Below, in pieces: positions 1-9,550 of a stretch of 64,000 bases of DNA. How positions within the stretch are numbered: the stretch's first letter is position 1; each line of letters starts with the position of its first letter. A program made the position numbers and the translations under genes. The stretch comes from Bacteroides neonati (GTDB taxonomy: Bacteria > Bacteroidota > Bacteroidia > Bacteroidales > Bacteroidaceae): the NCBI RefSeq assembly GCF_000499785.1, contig NZ_HG726023.1:188534-252533 (forward strand). The letters run 5' to 3'. Below the pieces are notes generated by a model. The model was not told where the DNA came from and made no database searches. It saw only the letters and a list, made by a program, of their open reading frames with translations.

Positions 1-938
1 TAGCCACCATTGTGTCGACAAAGGTACTTACCCCTTTTCAAGCTGTGCTTTGGGCTGCCTTTTTTAATTTCGTTGCCTTCTTCATCGCCAAATACATTAT
101 TGGTGGTTTTGGTATTGCCAATACGGTGTCAAAGACTGTAATTGAACAATACATTACGCTACCCATCATCTTGGCAGGTATCATTGCTGCCATCGCCTGG
201 AACTTGATAACCTGGTGGAAGGGTATCCCGTCTTCTTCCTCTCATACCCTCATCGGTGGATTTGCCGGAGCAGCCATTATGGCCAACGGCTTCGAAGCCA
301 TTCAGCTTAATATTATTCTGGTTATTGCAGCCTTTATTTTCTTGGCTCCCCTCATCGGAATGGTTATAGCCTTTGGCTTTACGCTGCTGTTGCTGAATAT
401 GTGCCGACGCCTACATCCGCATACGGCCGAAGTCTGGTTCAAGCGAATGCAATTGGTCTCTTCGGCCATGTTCAGTATCGGACACGGCTTGAATGATTCT
501 CAGAAAGTAATGGGTATTATTGCGGCAGCCATGATAGCCGGGCACTCAATGGGATTGGGCATGGGTATTAACAACATCTCCGACCTGCCTGACTGGGTGG
601 CATTCTCCTGCTTTACGGCCATTTCTCTCGGAACGATGTCCGGTGGATGGAAGATTGTGAAAACGATGGGTACGAAGATCACCAAAGTGACTCCTCTCGA
701 AGGGGTGATTGCCGAAACGGCCGGTGCATTTACACTTTATATTACCGAAATGCTGAAAATACCCGTGAGTACTACACATACCATAACGGGAGCTATTATC
801 GGTGTGGGGGCTACCAAACGCCTCTCGGCTGTTCGCTGGGGAGTCACCAAAAGCCTGATGACGGCTTGGGTATTGACCATTCCGGTGAGTGGGCTTCTGG
901 CAGCAGGTATCTACTGCATCGTTTCTCTGTTTTTATAA
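1..938 (+). CDS. inorganic phosphate permease, PiT family (5' truncated by window)
   Basis: Inner-membrane phosphate permease of the PiT/PHO-4 family. The frame is already open at base 3 (A-T-I-V-S-T-K-V-L-T-P), which is the continuation of the family's first signature, so about 20-30 N-terminal residues lie outside the window. The second signature, GHGLNDSQKV, is seen about 160 residues in. The duplicated half-motifs GIPSSSSHTLIGG and PVSTTHTITGAIIG mark the internal repeat of the family. At least eight hydrophobic segments are evident and the protein ends in a membrane helix. A tRNA on the opposite strand follows. The ion coupled (H+ or Na+) cannot be told from sequence. Confidence 0.93.
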   Translation, partial: ATIVSTKVLTPFQAVLWAAFFNFVAFFIAKYIIGGFGIANTVSKTVIEQYITLPIILAGIIAAIAWNLITWWKGIPSSSSHTLIGGFAGAAIMANGFEAIQLNIILVIAAFIFLAPLIGMVIAFGFTLLLLNMCRRLHPHTAEVWFKRMQLVSSAMFSIGHGLNDSQKVMGIIAAAMIAGHSMGLGMGINNISDLPDWVAFSCFTAISLGTMSGGWKIVKTMGTKITKVTPLEGVIAETAGAFTLYITEMLKIPVSTTHTITGAIIGVGATKRLSAVRWGVTKSLMTAWVLTIPVSGLLAAGIYCIVSLFL

Positions 939-954
939 TAAATATTCGAAAAAT

Positions 955-1004
955 CATACGCACCTACAGGATAGATGTCTCAATGGACGTTTAGGGTGCG
1001 TATG
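955..1004. repeat. inverted repeat downstream of phosphate permease
   Basis: CATACGCACC at 955-964 is the exact reverse complement of GGTGCGTATG at 995-1004, with a 30-nt loop that has a small internal GTC/GAC pairing. It lies 17 nt after the permease stop codon. No T-run follows it on the plus strand, so it is not a classical intrinsic terminator. It could protect the mRNA 3' end. Confidence 0.5.
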
Positions 1005-1059
1005 CTTGCTGAGCGTAGTGTTGCGATGTAGCGTCAACTATAGCTTGACCTACCTATAT

Positions 1060-1099
1060 AAAAAAGAAAAACGCCCAGAGGTGGAAGCCCTCCAAACGT
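1060..1099 (-). terminator. intrinsic terminator of tRNA-Met
   Basis: Read on the minus strand, an 11-bp stem (ACGTTTGGAGG with CCTCTGGGCGT, four G-T wobbles) with a 7-nt loop is followed by TTTTTCTTTTTT. It lies just downstream of the tRNA 3' end. Confidence 0.7.
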
Positions 1100-1121
1100 C
1101 TTATCTGTAAGTCTTTCGACT

Positions 1122-1198
1122 TGGTAGCGGGACCCGGGATTGAACCGGGGACCTCATGATTATGAATCATGCGCTCTAACCAGCTGAGCTATCCCGCC
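1122..1198 (-). tRNA. tRNA-Met (CAT)
   Basis: A 77-nt cloverleaf on the minus strand, starting GGCGGGATAGCTCAGC and ending CCCGCTACCA with CCA encoded. The anticodon stem CATGA/TCATG encloses loop TTCATAA, giving anticodon CAT. The T-arm contains GGTTCAATCC. The first acceptor pair is G-T, unlike the unpaired position 1-72 of bacterial initiator tRNA, so elongator Met is favoured. tRNA-Ile with a modified CAT anticodon cannot be fully excluded. Confidence 0.93.
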
Positions 1199-1219
1199 AT
1201 CATTTCTCGATTGCGGGTG

Positions 1220-1250
1220 CAAAGATATAGGTTTTTCTGTAATCACCAAA
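1220..1250 (-). promoter_or_regulatory. Bacteroides-type promoter of tRNA-Met
   Basis: On the minus strand TTTG (1250-1247), 19 nt, then TATCTTTG (1227-1220), an exact match to the TTTG-N19-TAnnTTTG pattern of Bacteroides primary sigma factor promoters. It sits 21 nt upstream of the mature tRNA 5' end. Confidence 0.8.
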
Positions 1251-1425
1251 ACTTTTTGCGAAAAAACTCTCTATTCTGTTACAATTTTCATCCAAATAGC
1301 TCTTGCAAAGGTCGTTTTACGTATAGAAATAAGAATGTATAGAATAAAGTGATCGAATGATGGCGTGTAATCAGAAAAAAGTGTCTATCTTGGTGCACAC
1401 AAAAGTTAATAAAGTAAATAAAGCT

Positions 1426-1812
1426 ATGAAAAGAGAGAAAATACATTTGGAGTATCCTCTGAGTGCGACTTCTAAAAATATACTTTGGGCTGCTATCAGT
1501 ACACCAACCGGGTTGGAAGATTGGTTTGCCGATAAAGTAGTTTCAGATGAGAAAAACGTTGTGTTTCATTGGGGAAAGACGGAAGAGAGAGAGGCTGAAA
1601 TAATAGCCATACGCGCTTTTTCTTTTATTCGCTTCCATTGGTTGGACGATGATAACGAACGTGATTATTTCGAGTTGAAAATGAACTACAACGAGTTAAC
1701 CGGCGACTTTGTTCTAGAAATTACCGACTTTACAGAGCCGGATGAAATGGACGATATGGAAGACCTGTGGAACTCGCAAGTAGCTAAATTAAGAAGAACT
1801 TGTGGTTTTTAG
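1426..1812 (+). CDS. START-like domain protein (AHSA1-related)
   Basis: A 128-residue soluble protein resembling the START-like/AHSA1 helix-grip family common in Bacteroidales. The pattern of an early helix with a W-A-A-I-S-T-P-x-G-L-x-x-W-F-A-D stretch followed by alternating strands (V-V-F-H-W-G, S-F-I-R-F-H-W) fits a ligand- or chaperone-binding helix-grip fold. The ATG at 1426 is chosen rather than the upstream in-frame ATG at 1357, because the conserved core begins right after it (MKREKIHLEYPL) and the upstream 23 codons look non-coding. It is followed at 80 bp by lptG, which has its own promoter. No ligand or partner can be named. Confidence 0.75.
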   Translation: MKREKIHLEYPLSATSKNILWAAISTPTGLEDWFADKVVSDEKNVVFHWGKTEEREAEIIAIRAFSFIRFHWLDDDNERDYFELKMNYNELTGDFVLEITDFTEPDEMDDMEDLWNSQVAKLRRTCGF

Positions 1813-1854
1813 TTAACTTTCAGTCAAAAATTTCCTACGCTCCTTTTTTTGTGC

Positions 1855-1862
1855 TAATTTTG
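1855..1862 (+). promoter_or_regulatory. -7 box of lptG
   Basis: TAATTTTG matches TAnnTTTG, 29 nt upstream of the lptG start. The -33 region (TTTC around 1831) is weak. Confidence 0.55.
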
Positions 1863-1891
1863 CATCTTAATCGCATGAACTTGATTATAAG

Positions 1892-3790
1892 ATGCTACGC
1901 ATAAAAAAACTAGATATATTTATCATAAAGAGTTTCTCGACACTCTTTATAGGCACATTTTTCATTTGTCTCTTTATCTTCATGATGCAGTTTCTGTGGA
2001 GATATGTGGACGAATTGGTGGGAAAAGGTCTTGAGATGAGCGTGTTGGCTCAGTTCTTCTTCTACTCGGCACTTAGCTTGGTTCCGGTGTCATTGCCATT
2101 GGCGGTATTGTTGGCATCGCTTATCACGTTCGGTAACTTCGGTGAGCGTTATGAGCTATTGGCCATGAAAGCAGCGGGTATCTCGTTGATCAAGATCATG
2201 CGTCCGTTGATTGTCTTTGTCTGCGTATTGGTTGGTATCTCCTTTTATTTCCAGAATGTAATCGGTCCGATAGCGCAGGTAAAATTGGGTACCTTATTGA
2301 TTTCGATGAAACAGAAGTCGCCCGAGGTGGATATCCCCGAAGGGGTCTTTTACTCTGAAATACCCGGTTATAACCTGAAGGTCGATCATAAAGACCGTAA
2401 AACAGGTATGCTGTATGATGTGCTTATCTATAACTTGGCGGATGGTTTTGAGAATACACGTGTTATTTATGCCGACTCGGGTCGCCTTGAAATGACCTCT
2501 GATAAGCAGCACCTCTACCTGCACCTCTATAGCGGTGAACTATTCGAGAACCTGAAGAGCCAGAATATGAGTTCGCAGAATGTGCCTTATCGCCGCGAAA
2601 CCTTCAAAGAGAAGCACTCCATCATTCAGTTTGATTCCGACTTCAACATGGCCGATGCCGGCATCATGGGTAGTCAGGCCTCGGCCAAAGACATGAAGGT
2701 GCTACAGACCTCAATCGACTCGATGGTAGTGCTGGGTGATAGTATCGGGCGTCAGTATTATAACGAAGCATCGACAGGTGCTTATCGCAAACAGACCGGA
2801 TTGACAAAAGAAGACACCTTGAAAATAGAGACTGCTGCTATAGCATCCTATAATCTGGACAGTCTTTATCAAGCGGCAACCTTGATGCAAAAGCAACGCA
2901 TCATCTCCTCGGCAGTGACTCGCGCCGAGAATCTGGCAAGTGATTATAGCTTTAAGAGTTTCTCTATGGAGTCAAATGATTATAGTATCCGCAAGCATCA
3001 AACCGAATGGCATAAAAAAATAACTATCTCCCTCTCTTGTCTGCTCTTTTTCTTTATCGGTGCACCTCTGGGAGGAATTATCCGAAAAGGTGGATTGGGT
3101 ATGCCTGTCATCGTTTCGATATTGGTTTTTATCATCTACTACATCATTGATAATAGCGGTTATAAGATGGCTCGTGACGGCAAATGGATTGTATGGATGG
3201 GTATGTGGATGAGCTCTGCCGTATTGGCACCGTTGGGCGTATTTCTTACCTACAAATCCAACAAAGACTCTGTGGTGCTTAATGCCGATGCTTATGTTGC
3301 TTGGTTCAGGAAGGTTTCGGGTATTCGCAGTTTGCGTAACCTCTTCAAGAAAGAAGTAATCATTCACGATCCCGACTATTTGCGTATCCCTAACGAACTC
3401 ACTGCACTCTCGGAAGATTGCCGTATGTATGCTCAAGCTCGCCGGTTGACGAAAGCGCCTAACTATTTCCGTCTTTGGATGGAGAGTGGCGAGGATCGCG
3501 ATATCGTGCAGATCAACGATCGGTTGGAGCTGTTGGTTGAGCAACTCTCGAATGCCGAATCGATTACCTTGCTGAATGCGGTAAACCGATATCCAATCAT
3601 ACCCGTTGCGGCTCACTTACGCCCGTTTCACCAGCATTGGCTGAACATTTTAACAGGCTTAGTGGTTCCTATCGGACTCTTTTTCTATTTTAGAATCTGG
3701 GCATTTCGCATTCGCCTGAACAAAGATATGGAGCGGATTATCCAAAACAATGAAGAAATTAAATACATCATACAGACTAACATTAAATGA
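1892..3790 (+). CDS. LptF/LptG family lipopolysaccharide export permease
   Basis: YjgP/YjgQ (LptF/LptG) family permease subunit, which with LptB would extract LPS from the inner membrane. It has 632 residues against about 360 in E. coli. The N-terminal block has three membrane helices (roughly residues 10-35, 50-80, 95-125) with the family motif G[12 protein letters not shown]. A periplasmic beta-rich domain follows, then three more helices (about 375-450), then a roughly 130-residue soluble stretch and a further membrane helix near 585-605. The long C-terminal extension is of the kind seen in Bacteroidota homologues. Its stop overlaps the ribBA start (ATGA), so the two are probably translationally coupled. 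Confidence 0.88.
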   Translation: MLRIKKLDIFIIKSFSTLFIGTFFICLFIFMMQFLWRYVDELVGKGLEMSVLAQFFFYSALSLVPVSLPLAVLLASLITFGNFGERYELLAMKAAGISLIKIMRPLIVFVCVLVGISFYFQNVIGPIAQVKLGTLLISMKQKSPEVDIPEGVFYSEIPGYNLKVDHKDRKTGMLYDVLIYNLADGFENTRVIYADSGRLEMTSDKQHLYLHLYSGELFENLKSQNMSSQNVPYRRETFKEKHSIIQFDSDFNMADAGIMGSQASAKDMKVLQTSIDSMVVLGDSIGRQYYNEASTGAYRKQTGLTKEDTLKIETAAIASYNLDSLYQAATLMQKQRIISSAVTRAENLASDYSFKSFSMESNDYSIRKHQTEWHKKITISLSCLLFFFIGAPLGGIIRKGGLGMPVIVSILVFIIYYIIDNSGYKMARDGKWIVWMGMWMSSAVLAPLGVFLTYKSNKDSVVLNADAYVAWFRKVSGIRSLRNLFKKEVIIHDPDYLRIPNELTALSEDCRMYAQARRLTKAPNYFRLWMESGEDRDIVQINDRLELLVEQLSNAESITLLNAVNRYPIIPVAAHLRPFHQHWLNILTGLVVPIGLFFYFRIWAFRIRLNKDMERIIQNNEEIKYIIQTNIK

Positions 3791-5007
3791 TCATGGAAAA
3801 AATAAAATTGAATACAATAGAAGAGGCAATTGCCGAATTCAAAGAAGGCAATTTCGTTATTGTTGTTGACGACGAAGACCGTGAAAATGAGGGCGATTTC
3901 ATTATCGCCGCCGAAAAGATAACTCCCGAGAAAGTAAACTTTATGATGACTCACGGTCGTGGTGTGCTTTGTGCACCCATCACCGAGGAGCGTTGTGCCG
4001 AACTGGAACTGGATATGCAGGTGTCTGCGAATACATCTATCTACGAAACACCGTTTACAGTGACGGTCGATTTGCTCGAAGGATGCACCACCGGTGTTTC
4101 TATGCACGACCGTGCAGCCACCATTCGTGCATTGGCCGACCCTACATTGCAACCCACTGCACTCGGACGCCCGGGACACGTGAATCCCCTGCGCGCCCGT
4201 TCGCGTGGTGTACTTCGCCGTGCCGGACATACCGAAGCAACCGTCGATCTGGCTCGCTTGGCAGGACTCTATCCGGCAGGTGCCTTGATCGAGATCATCA
4301 ACGAAGATGGTACCATGGCTCGCCTTCCGCAACTGATTGAGGTTGCCCAACGTTTTGATATGAAAATAATCTCTATCAAAGACCTGATTGCCTATCGCTT
4401 GCGTATGGAATCGATTGTAGAGAAAGGGGTAGAGGTTGATATGCCTACACACCACGGACATTTCCGCTTGATTCCGTTCCGTCAGAAATCGAACGGCTTA
4501 GAGCACGTAGCTCTGATTAAAGGCGAATGGACCGAAGATGAATCGATTCTGGTACGCGTACATTCCTCTTGTGCTACCGGCGATATCTTCGGATCGTGCC
4601 GTTGCGAGTGTGGCGAGCAGCTTCACAAAGCCATGGAGATGATCAATGCAGCCGGCAAGGGTGTAATTGTATATATGAATCAAGAAGGCCGCGGTATCGG
4701 TCTGATGAATAAAATGGCTGCCTATAAACTTCAGGAAGAAGGTTACGATACGGTAGATGCTAATTTGCATTTAGGCTTTAATGCTGATGAACGCGATTAT
4801 GGAGTGGGCGCGCAGATCTTGCGCGATTTGGGTGTGAAGAAAATGAAGTTGATCTCCAACAATCCGGTGAAGCGTATCGGTCTCGAAGGATATGGGCTGG
4901 AGATAACCGAAAACGTAGCCATCGAAATTAAACCTAACGAGTACAACGAGCGTTACTTAAAGACAAAAAAAGAACGAATGGGACATACGTTGCATTTCAA
5001 TAAGTAA
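3787..5007 (+). CDS. ribBA: bifunctional 3,4-dihydroxy-2-butanone-4-phosphate synthase / GTP cyclohydrolase II
   Basis: Makes both precursors of riboflavin. The N-terminal RibB domain (about residues 1-200) carries [10 protein letters not shown] and [21 protein letters not shown]. The C-terminal RibA domain (about 205-400) carries zinc ligands in [18 protein letters not shown] and the motifs [14 protein letters not shown] and [14 protein letters not shown]. An extra cysteine sits between the usual zinc positions. The length of 406 residues is normal for the fusion. The ATG at 3787 overlaps the lptG stop; a second ATG at 3793 is an equally plausible start. Confidence 0.96.
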   Translation: MIMEKIKLNTIEEAIAEFKEGNFVIVVDDEDRENEGDFIIAAEKITPEKVNFMMTHGRGVLCAPITEERCAELELDMQVSANTSIYETPFTVTVDLLEGCTTGVSMHDRAATIRALADPTLQPTALGRPGHVNPLRARSRGVLRRAGHTEATVDLARLAGLYPAGALIEIINEDGTMARLPQLIEVAQRFDMKIISIKDLIAYRLRMESIVEKGVEVDMPTHHGHFRLIPFRQKSNGLEHVALIKGEWTEDESILVRVHSSCATGDIFGSCRCECGEQLHKAMEMINAAGKGVIVYMNQEGRGIGLMNKMAAYKLQEEGYDTVDANLHLGFNADERDYGVGAQILRDLGVKKMKLISNNPVKRIGLEGYGLEITENVAIEIKPNEYNERYLKTKKERMGHTLHFNK

Positions 5008-5089
5008 AATATCGAATTGCTTTTATATGTCAATTATTATAGCTTATTTTGCAACTAATATCACCAAATAACAATAAAAGAGATACAAA

Positions 5090-6283
5090 ATGAACCAATT
5101 ATCAGACCGTTTGAACAGTTTGTCTCCGTCAGAGACGCTGGCGATGTCGCAAAAGAGCGCTGAGCTAAAGGCACAGGGCATTGATGTAATTAACTTGAGT
5201 GTAGGAGAGCCCGATTTTAATACTCCCGAACACATCAAGGAGGCTGCTAAGAAGGCTATTGACGATAACTTCTCGCGCTACTCTCCGGTCCCGGGCTATC
5301 CCGGCTTACGTAATGCCATCGTAGAGAAACTTAAGAAAGAGAATGGTTTAGAGTATACAGCCACTCAAATCTCTTGTGCCAATGGTGCCAAGCAATCTGT
5401 TTGCAATGCGGTTTTGGCGTTGGTTAATGCAGGCGACGAAGTCATCATTCCGGCTCCCTACTGGGTAAGCTACCCCGAGATGGTGAAACTCGCCGAAGGT
5501 ACTCCTGTGATTGTTTCGGCTGGTATTGAGCAAGACTTTAAGATCACTCCCGCTCAGCTCGAAGCGGCGATTACTCCTAAAACCAAAGCGATGATCCTCT
5601 GCTCTCCGTCCAATCCTACCGGATCGGTGTACAGCAAAGAAGAGTTGGCAGGTTTGTGCGAGGTATTGAACAAACATCCGCAAGTGATTGTGATTGCCGA
5701 CGAAATCTACGAGCACATTAATTACATTGGCAAGCACCAAAGCATTGCCCAGTTCCCCGGTATGCAGGAACGTACGGTGATTGTAAACGGTGTGTCAAAA
5801 GCATATGCGATGACAGGCTGGAGAATTGGTTTCATTGCCGGCCCGCAGTGGTTGGTGAGCGCTTGCAATAAGTTGCAGGGACAATACACATCGGGTCCTT
5901 GTTCCGTATCGCAAAAGGCTGCCGAAGCGGCTTACACCGGCACCCAAGCTCCGGTCGAAGAGATGCGTGTCGCCTTCGAACGCCGTCGCAACCTGATTGT
6001 ACAGTTGGCAAAGGAAGTTCCCGGATTTGAAGTAAACATGCCCGAAGGTGCTTTCTACCTTTTCCCTAAATGCGATTATTACTTCGGTAAGTCTGCCGGC
6101 GATCGTAAGATTGAGAATGCCGGCGATCTGGCTATGTATCTGCTCGAAGTGGGCCATGTAGCCTGTGTAGGCGGTGCTGCTTTTGGTGCTCCCGACTGCA
6201 TCCGTATGAGCTATGCTACCAGTGATGAAAACATCGTAGAAGCCATTCGTCGTATCAAAGAGGCTTTGGCTAAATTGAACTAA
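5090..6283 (+). CDS. aspC: aspartate aminotransferase, class I PLP-dependent
   Basis: Cytosolic PLP-dependent transaminase, most like the subgroup I-beta aspartate aminotransferases that interconvert aspartate and oxaloacetate. Visible motifs are the N-P-T-G loop (SPSNPTGSV, about 172-180), D-E-I-Y (204-207), and the Schiff-base lysine in SKAYAMTGWRIGF at about residue 237. The length of 397 is usual. It follows ribBA by 82 bp and ends at a strong terminator. Aspartate produced here would feed the ThrA pathway encoded downstream. Substrate specificity beyond aspartate (for example prephenate) is not decidable here. Confidence 0.9.
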   Translation: MNQLSDRLNSLSPSETLAMSQKSAELKAQGIDVINLSVGEPDFNTPEHIKEAAKKAIDDNFSRYSPVPGYPGLRNAIVEKLKKENGLEYTATQISCANGAKQSVCNAVLALVNAGDEVIIPAPYWVSYPEMVKLAEGTPVIVSAGIEQDFKITPAQLEAAITPKTKAMILCSPSNPTGSVYSKEELAGLCEVLNKHPQVIVIADEIYEHINYIGKHQSIAQFPGMQERTVIVNGVSKAYAMTGWRIGFIAGPQWLVSACNKLQGQYTSGPCSVSQKAAEAAYTGTQAPVEEMRVAFERRRNLIVQLAKEVPGFEVNMPEGAFYLFPKCDYYFGKSAGDRKIENAGDLAMYLLEVGHVACVGGAAFGAPDCIRMSYATSDENIVEAIRRIKEALAKLN

Positions 6284-6305
6284 AGACCATTAGGTCTATA
6301 TATAA

Positions 6306-6339
6306 AAAAGGCTGCTTTCCGTAAGGAGAGCAGCCTTTT
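6306..6339. terminator. bidirectional terminator between aspC and ferredoxin
   Basis: An 11-bp perfect stem (AAAAGGCTGCT with AGCAGCCTTTT) continues through four more pairs to a GTAA tetraloop. T-rich tracts flank it on both strands, so it can serve the two convergent genes. Confidence 0.88.
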
Positions 6340-6362
6340 ACTTTCTTTTGAGTCTGATTGAA

Positions 6363-6533
6363 TTATTCAGCAGGGTGAATTGCTTCAGAAGGACAAACAT
6401 CAGCGCAAGTACCGCAGTCAGTACATACGTCTGGGTTGATTACATAGATATCACCTTCAGAGATAGCTTCAACGGGACACTCGTCGATACAAGTTCCGCA
6501 AGCAATACAATCGTCATTAATTACGTAAGCCAT
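6363..6533 (-). CDS. 2[4Fe-4S] ferredoxin
   Basis: A 56-residue clostridial-type ferredoxin and small cytosolic electron carrier. Two C-x2-C-x2-C-x3-C-P clusters are visible: CIACGTCIDECP and CTDCGTCADVCP. The start is placed at MAYVINDD (6533). An upstream extension of 14 codons is rejected because it is not conserved-looking and the classical ferredoxin N terminus begins here. A TATTTTTG box lies on the minus strand at 6574-6581, giving a short leader. It is a single-gene unit, convergent with aspC. The redox partner is unknown, though pyruvate:ferredoxin oxidoreductase is typical in Bacteroides. Confidence 0.95.
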   Translation of the reverse strand: MAYVINDDCIACGTCIDECPVEAISEGDIYVINPDVCTDCGTCADVCPSEAIHPAE

Positions 6534-6762
6534 TTTGTTATTATTTAAAATTATTAGTACTAATTTCTGAGACAAAAATACATGTTTTATTCATTACTTG
6601 GTATCAAACTCTCTTAAAATGCTTTAATTCGTATTCATTCTAAATAAGAAGGATGTTCTTCACTCATCGGTCATCTGTTAACGAAGTTTGCGCAATTGGT
6701 AGAATAAGATAAACTCCTGTATGATTGTGTTAACTTTCTACACCGGATAGCTTCTTTTTTAT

Positions 6763-6770
6763 TACTTTTG
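6763..6770 (+). promoter_or_regulatory. -7 box of the metA operon
   Basis: TACTTTTG fits TAnnTTTG, 39 nt upstream of the metA start. No recognisable SAM riboswitch is seen in the 230-bp upstream region. Confidence 0.55.
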
Positions 6771-6809
6771 CAGGAGATATAGTAAACAGATCATATAGTA
6801 AATAGTCAC

Positions 6810-7727
6810 ATGCCATTAAATTTGCCCGATAAGCTACCTGCGATAGAATTGCTCAAGGAAGAGAATATCTTCGTAATCGATAATTCGCGTGCCACGCAAC
6901 AAGACATCCGTCCGTTGCGTATTGCGATTCTTAACCTCATGCCGTTGAAGATAACAACCGAAACCGACTTGGTACGCTTGCTTTCTAATACGCCTTTGCA
7001 GGTCGAGATATCCTTTATGAAACTCAAAAGCCATACCTCTAAGAATACGTCGGTCGAACACATGGAGACGTTCTACACCGATTTCGAAGAGATGTGCAAC
7101 GATAAGTACGACGGTATGATTATTACCGGCGCACCGGTCGAGCAGATGGACTTCGAGGAGGTGGGGTATTGGGAGGAGATTACCAAAGTATTCAACTGGG
7201 CGCGTACGCACGTCACCTCTACGCTTTACATTTGTTGGGCGGCACAGGCGGGGCTTTACCACCACTACGGTGTGCCCAAGCATGCGTTGGAGCAGAAGAT
7301 GTTCGGTATCTTCCGCCACCGTACGCTCGATCCGTTGCATCCCATTTTCCGCGGGTTCGACGATTTGTTCTACGTTCCCCACAGCCGTCATACCGAGGTA
7401 CGCAAAGAGGATATACTGAAAGTGCCCGAACTGACCCTGCTCTCCGAGTCCGATGAATCGGGGGTGTACCTGGTGATGGCCCGCGGCGGACGCGAGTTCT
7501 TCGTGACCGGACACTCCGAATATTCTCCGCTCACACTCGATGCTGAGTACCGGCGCGATCTCGAAAAGGGCCTCCCGATAGAGGTTCCGTATCACTATTA
7601 CCTCGATAACGATCCCGACAAAGGACCCGTAGTTTGCTGGCGCGGGCATGCCAACCTGCTGTTCTCGAACTGGCTCAACTACTTCGTTTATCAGGAAACT
7701 CCCTATAATATTGACGACATCAAATGA
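6810..7727 (+). CDS. metA: homoserine O-acyltransferase (probably acetyl-CoA dependent)
   Basis: First committed step of methionine synthesis from homoserine. It has 305 residues, the usual MetA length. The catalytic cysteine is C142 in YICWAAQAG, with the His/Glu of the triad in GHSEY near the C terminus. Residue 111 is glutamate (GAPVEQMDF); in this family Glu at 111 has been linked to acetyl-CoA and Gly to succinyl-CoA use, so O-acetyltransferase activity is inferred despite the common succinyltransferase label. The stop overlaps the next gene's start (ATGA). Confidence 0.93.
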   Translation: MPLNLPDKLPAIELLKEENIFVIDNSRATQQDIRPLRIAILNLMPLKITTETDLVRLLSNTPLQVEISFMKLKSHTSKNTSVEHMETFYTDFEEMCNDKYDGMIITGAPVEQMDFEEVGYWEEITKVFNWARTHVTSTLYICWAAQAGLYHHYGVPKHALEQKMFGIFRHRTLDPLHPIFRGFDDLFYVPHSRHTEVRKEDILKVPELTLLSESDESGVYLVMARGGREFFVTGHSEYSPLTLDAEYRRDLEKGLPIEVPYHYYLDNDPDKGPVVCWRGHANLLFSNWLNYFVYQETPYNIDDIK

Positions 7728-9550
7728 TAAAGCAACGTAAAATAGAATTGCTGGCTCCGGCCAAGAACCTCGAGTGTGGCATCGAAGCCATCAACCACGG
7801 AGCCGATGCGGTGTACATCGGTGCGCCCAAGTTCGGCGCGCGTGCGGCAGCGGTCAACTCGCTCGAAGATATCGCCGCTCTCGTAGCCCACGCCCACCTG
7901 TATAATGCCCGCATCTACGTCACCATCAATACCATTCTCAAAGAAGAGGAGTTGAAGGAGACGGAAGAGATGATTCACGAGCTTTACCGCATCGGTGTCG
8001 ATGCGCTGATTGTGCAAGACATGGGTATCACCACCCTCAACCTACCCCCCATCCCCCTGCACGCTAGTACGCAGATGGACAACCGCACGCCTGAGAAGGT
8101 TCGCTTCCTTGCCGATGCCGGATTCCGTCAGGTTGTGTTGGCGCGCGAACTTTCCCTACGCGAGATTCGGGGCATTCACACTGCCTGCCCCGAAGTGCCG
8201 CTCGAAATCTTTGTGCACGGTGCGCTTTGCGTGAGTTACAGCGGCCAGTGCTACGTCAGTCAGGCGTGCTTCAATCGCAGTGCCAACCGAGGATCTTGCG
8301 CACAGTTCTGCCGCATGCCTTTCAACCTGGTCGATGCCGACGGAAAGGTTATTGCCCAAGAGAAGCACCTCTTATCGCTCAAAGATCTCAATCAGATAGA
8401 TGAACTCGAACAACTGCTCGATGCAGGCGCCTCTTCCTTTAAGATCGAAGGACGGTTGAAGGATGTTTCGTACGTCAAGAACGTTACGGCCGCCTATCGT
8501 CAGAAGCTCGACAGCATTCTGTCGCGCCGTCCGGAGTACGTGCGTGCCTCGTCGGGAACGACCCGTTTCGACTTTACACCGCAGCTCGACAAGAGCTTCA
8601 GCCGTGGTTTTACCTCTTACTTCCTTCACGGACGGGGAGGCGAAGTGGCTTCGTTCGATACGCCTAAATCGCTGGGCGAGGAGATGGGTACGATGAAAGA
8701 GGCACGGGGCAACTACCTTACCGTAGCCGGACTGAAGTCGTTCAACAACGGTGATGGCGTTTGCTACATCGACGAGCAAGGCAAGCTGCAGGGCTTCCGC
8801 ATCAATCGGGTCGATGGCAACAAGCTCTATCCGCAGGAGATGCCTCGCATCAAACCGCGCACGGTGCTGTACCGTAACTTTGATCAGGAGTTTGAACGCT
8901 CGCTGGCACGTAAGTCCGCCGAACGGAAAATCGGCGTAGCCATGACGCTGGGAGAGACTGAAAACGGATTCTCGCTCGTACTCACCGATGAGGATGCCAA
9001 CAGCGTGACCCTTGCTTTGCCGCGCGAGAAAGAGCCGGCTCGCACACCGCAAGCTGACAACCTGCGCACGCAACTGTCCAAACTCGGCAATACTCCCTTT
9101 GAGGCTACGCAGATCGATATTGACTGGACCGACAACTGGTTCCTGCCCGCTTCGGCGTTGGCCGACCTGCGCCGTCAGGCTGTCGACGAGTTATTGGCTG
9201 TGCGGCAAGCCAACTACCCGCGCGAGGTAGCGGTGCTTCAACCCACCACCCACGCGTTTCCGCAAACCACACTGACCTATCTGGGCAATGTGATGAATCC
9301 GCAAGCGGCCTCTTTCTATGCCGCCCACGGGGTACAATCCATTGCTCCGGCTTTCGAGAAAGAGCCCGTAGAGGATGCCGTACTGATGTTCTGCAAGCAC
9401 TGCCTGCGCCATAGCATGGGTTGGTGTCCGATTCATCAGCGTCAGCGTTCGCCCTACAAAGAGCCTTACTATTTGGAGTCGACGGATGGCAAGCGTTACC
9501 GCCTGACGTTCGATTGTAAGAATTGCCAGATGAAAGTGAGTGCAGTATGA
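7724..9550 (+). CDS. U32 family peptidase / RlhA-TrhP-like RNA hydroxylation protein
   Basis: A 608-residue member of the U32 (YegQ/RlhA/TrhP) family. The N-terminal TIM-barrel-like part starts [13 protein letters not shown] and contains the family signature [19 protein letters not shown] (about residues 165-183) with further conserved cysteines in SCAQFC. Two more cysteine pairs lie near the end (CKHCLRH and CKNCQ), suggestive of an Fe-S or metal site. E. coli relatives hydroxylate 23S rRNA C2501 or tRNA U34, so the peptidase name may mislead. It is coupled by ATGA overlaps to metA upstream and the lipoprotein gene downstream. Confidence 0.85.
   Translation: MIKQRKIELLAPAKNLECGIEAINHGADAVYIGAPKFGARAAAVNSLEDIAALVAHAHLYNARIYVTINTILKEEELKETEEMIHELYRIGVDALIVQDMGITTLNLPPIPLHASTQMDNRTPEKVRFLADAGFRQVVLARELSLREIRGIHTACPEVPLEIFVHGALCVSYSGQCYVSQACFNRSANRGSCAQFCRMPFNLVDADGKVIAQEKHLLSLKDLNQIDELEQLLDAGASSFKIEGRLKDVSYVKNVTAAYRQKLDSILSRRPEYVRASSGTTRFDFTPQLDKSFSRGFTSYFLHGRGGEVASFDTPKSLGEEMGTMKEARGNYLTVAGLKSFNNGDGVCYIDEQGKLQGFRINRVDGNKLYPQEMPRIKPRTVLYRNFDQEFERSLARKSAERKIGVAMTLGETENGFSLVLTDEDANSVTLALPREKEPARTPQADNLRTQLSKLGNTPFEATQIDIDWTDNWFLPASALADLRRQAVDELLAVRQANYPREVAVLQPTTHAFPQTTLTYLGNVMNPQAASFYAAHGVQSIAPAFEKEPVEDAVLMFCKHCLRHSMGWCPIHQRQRSPYKEPYYLESTDGKRYRLTFDCKNCQMKVSAV

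Noticed and set aside
6576-6809. SAM riboswitch upstream of metA
   Set aside because: Searched by eye for paired conserved blocks; none found, only a promoter box.
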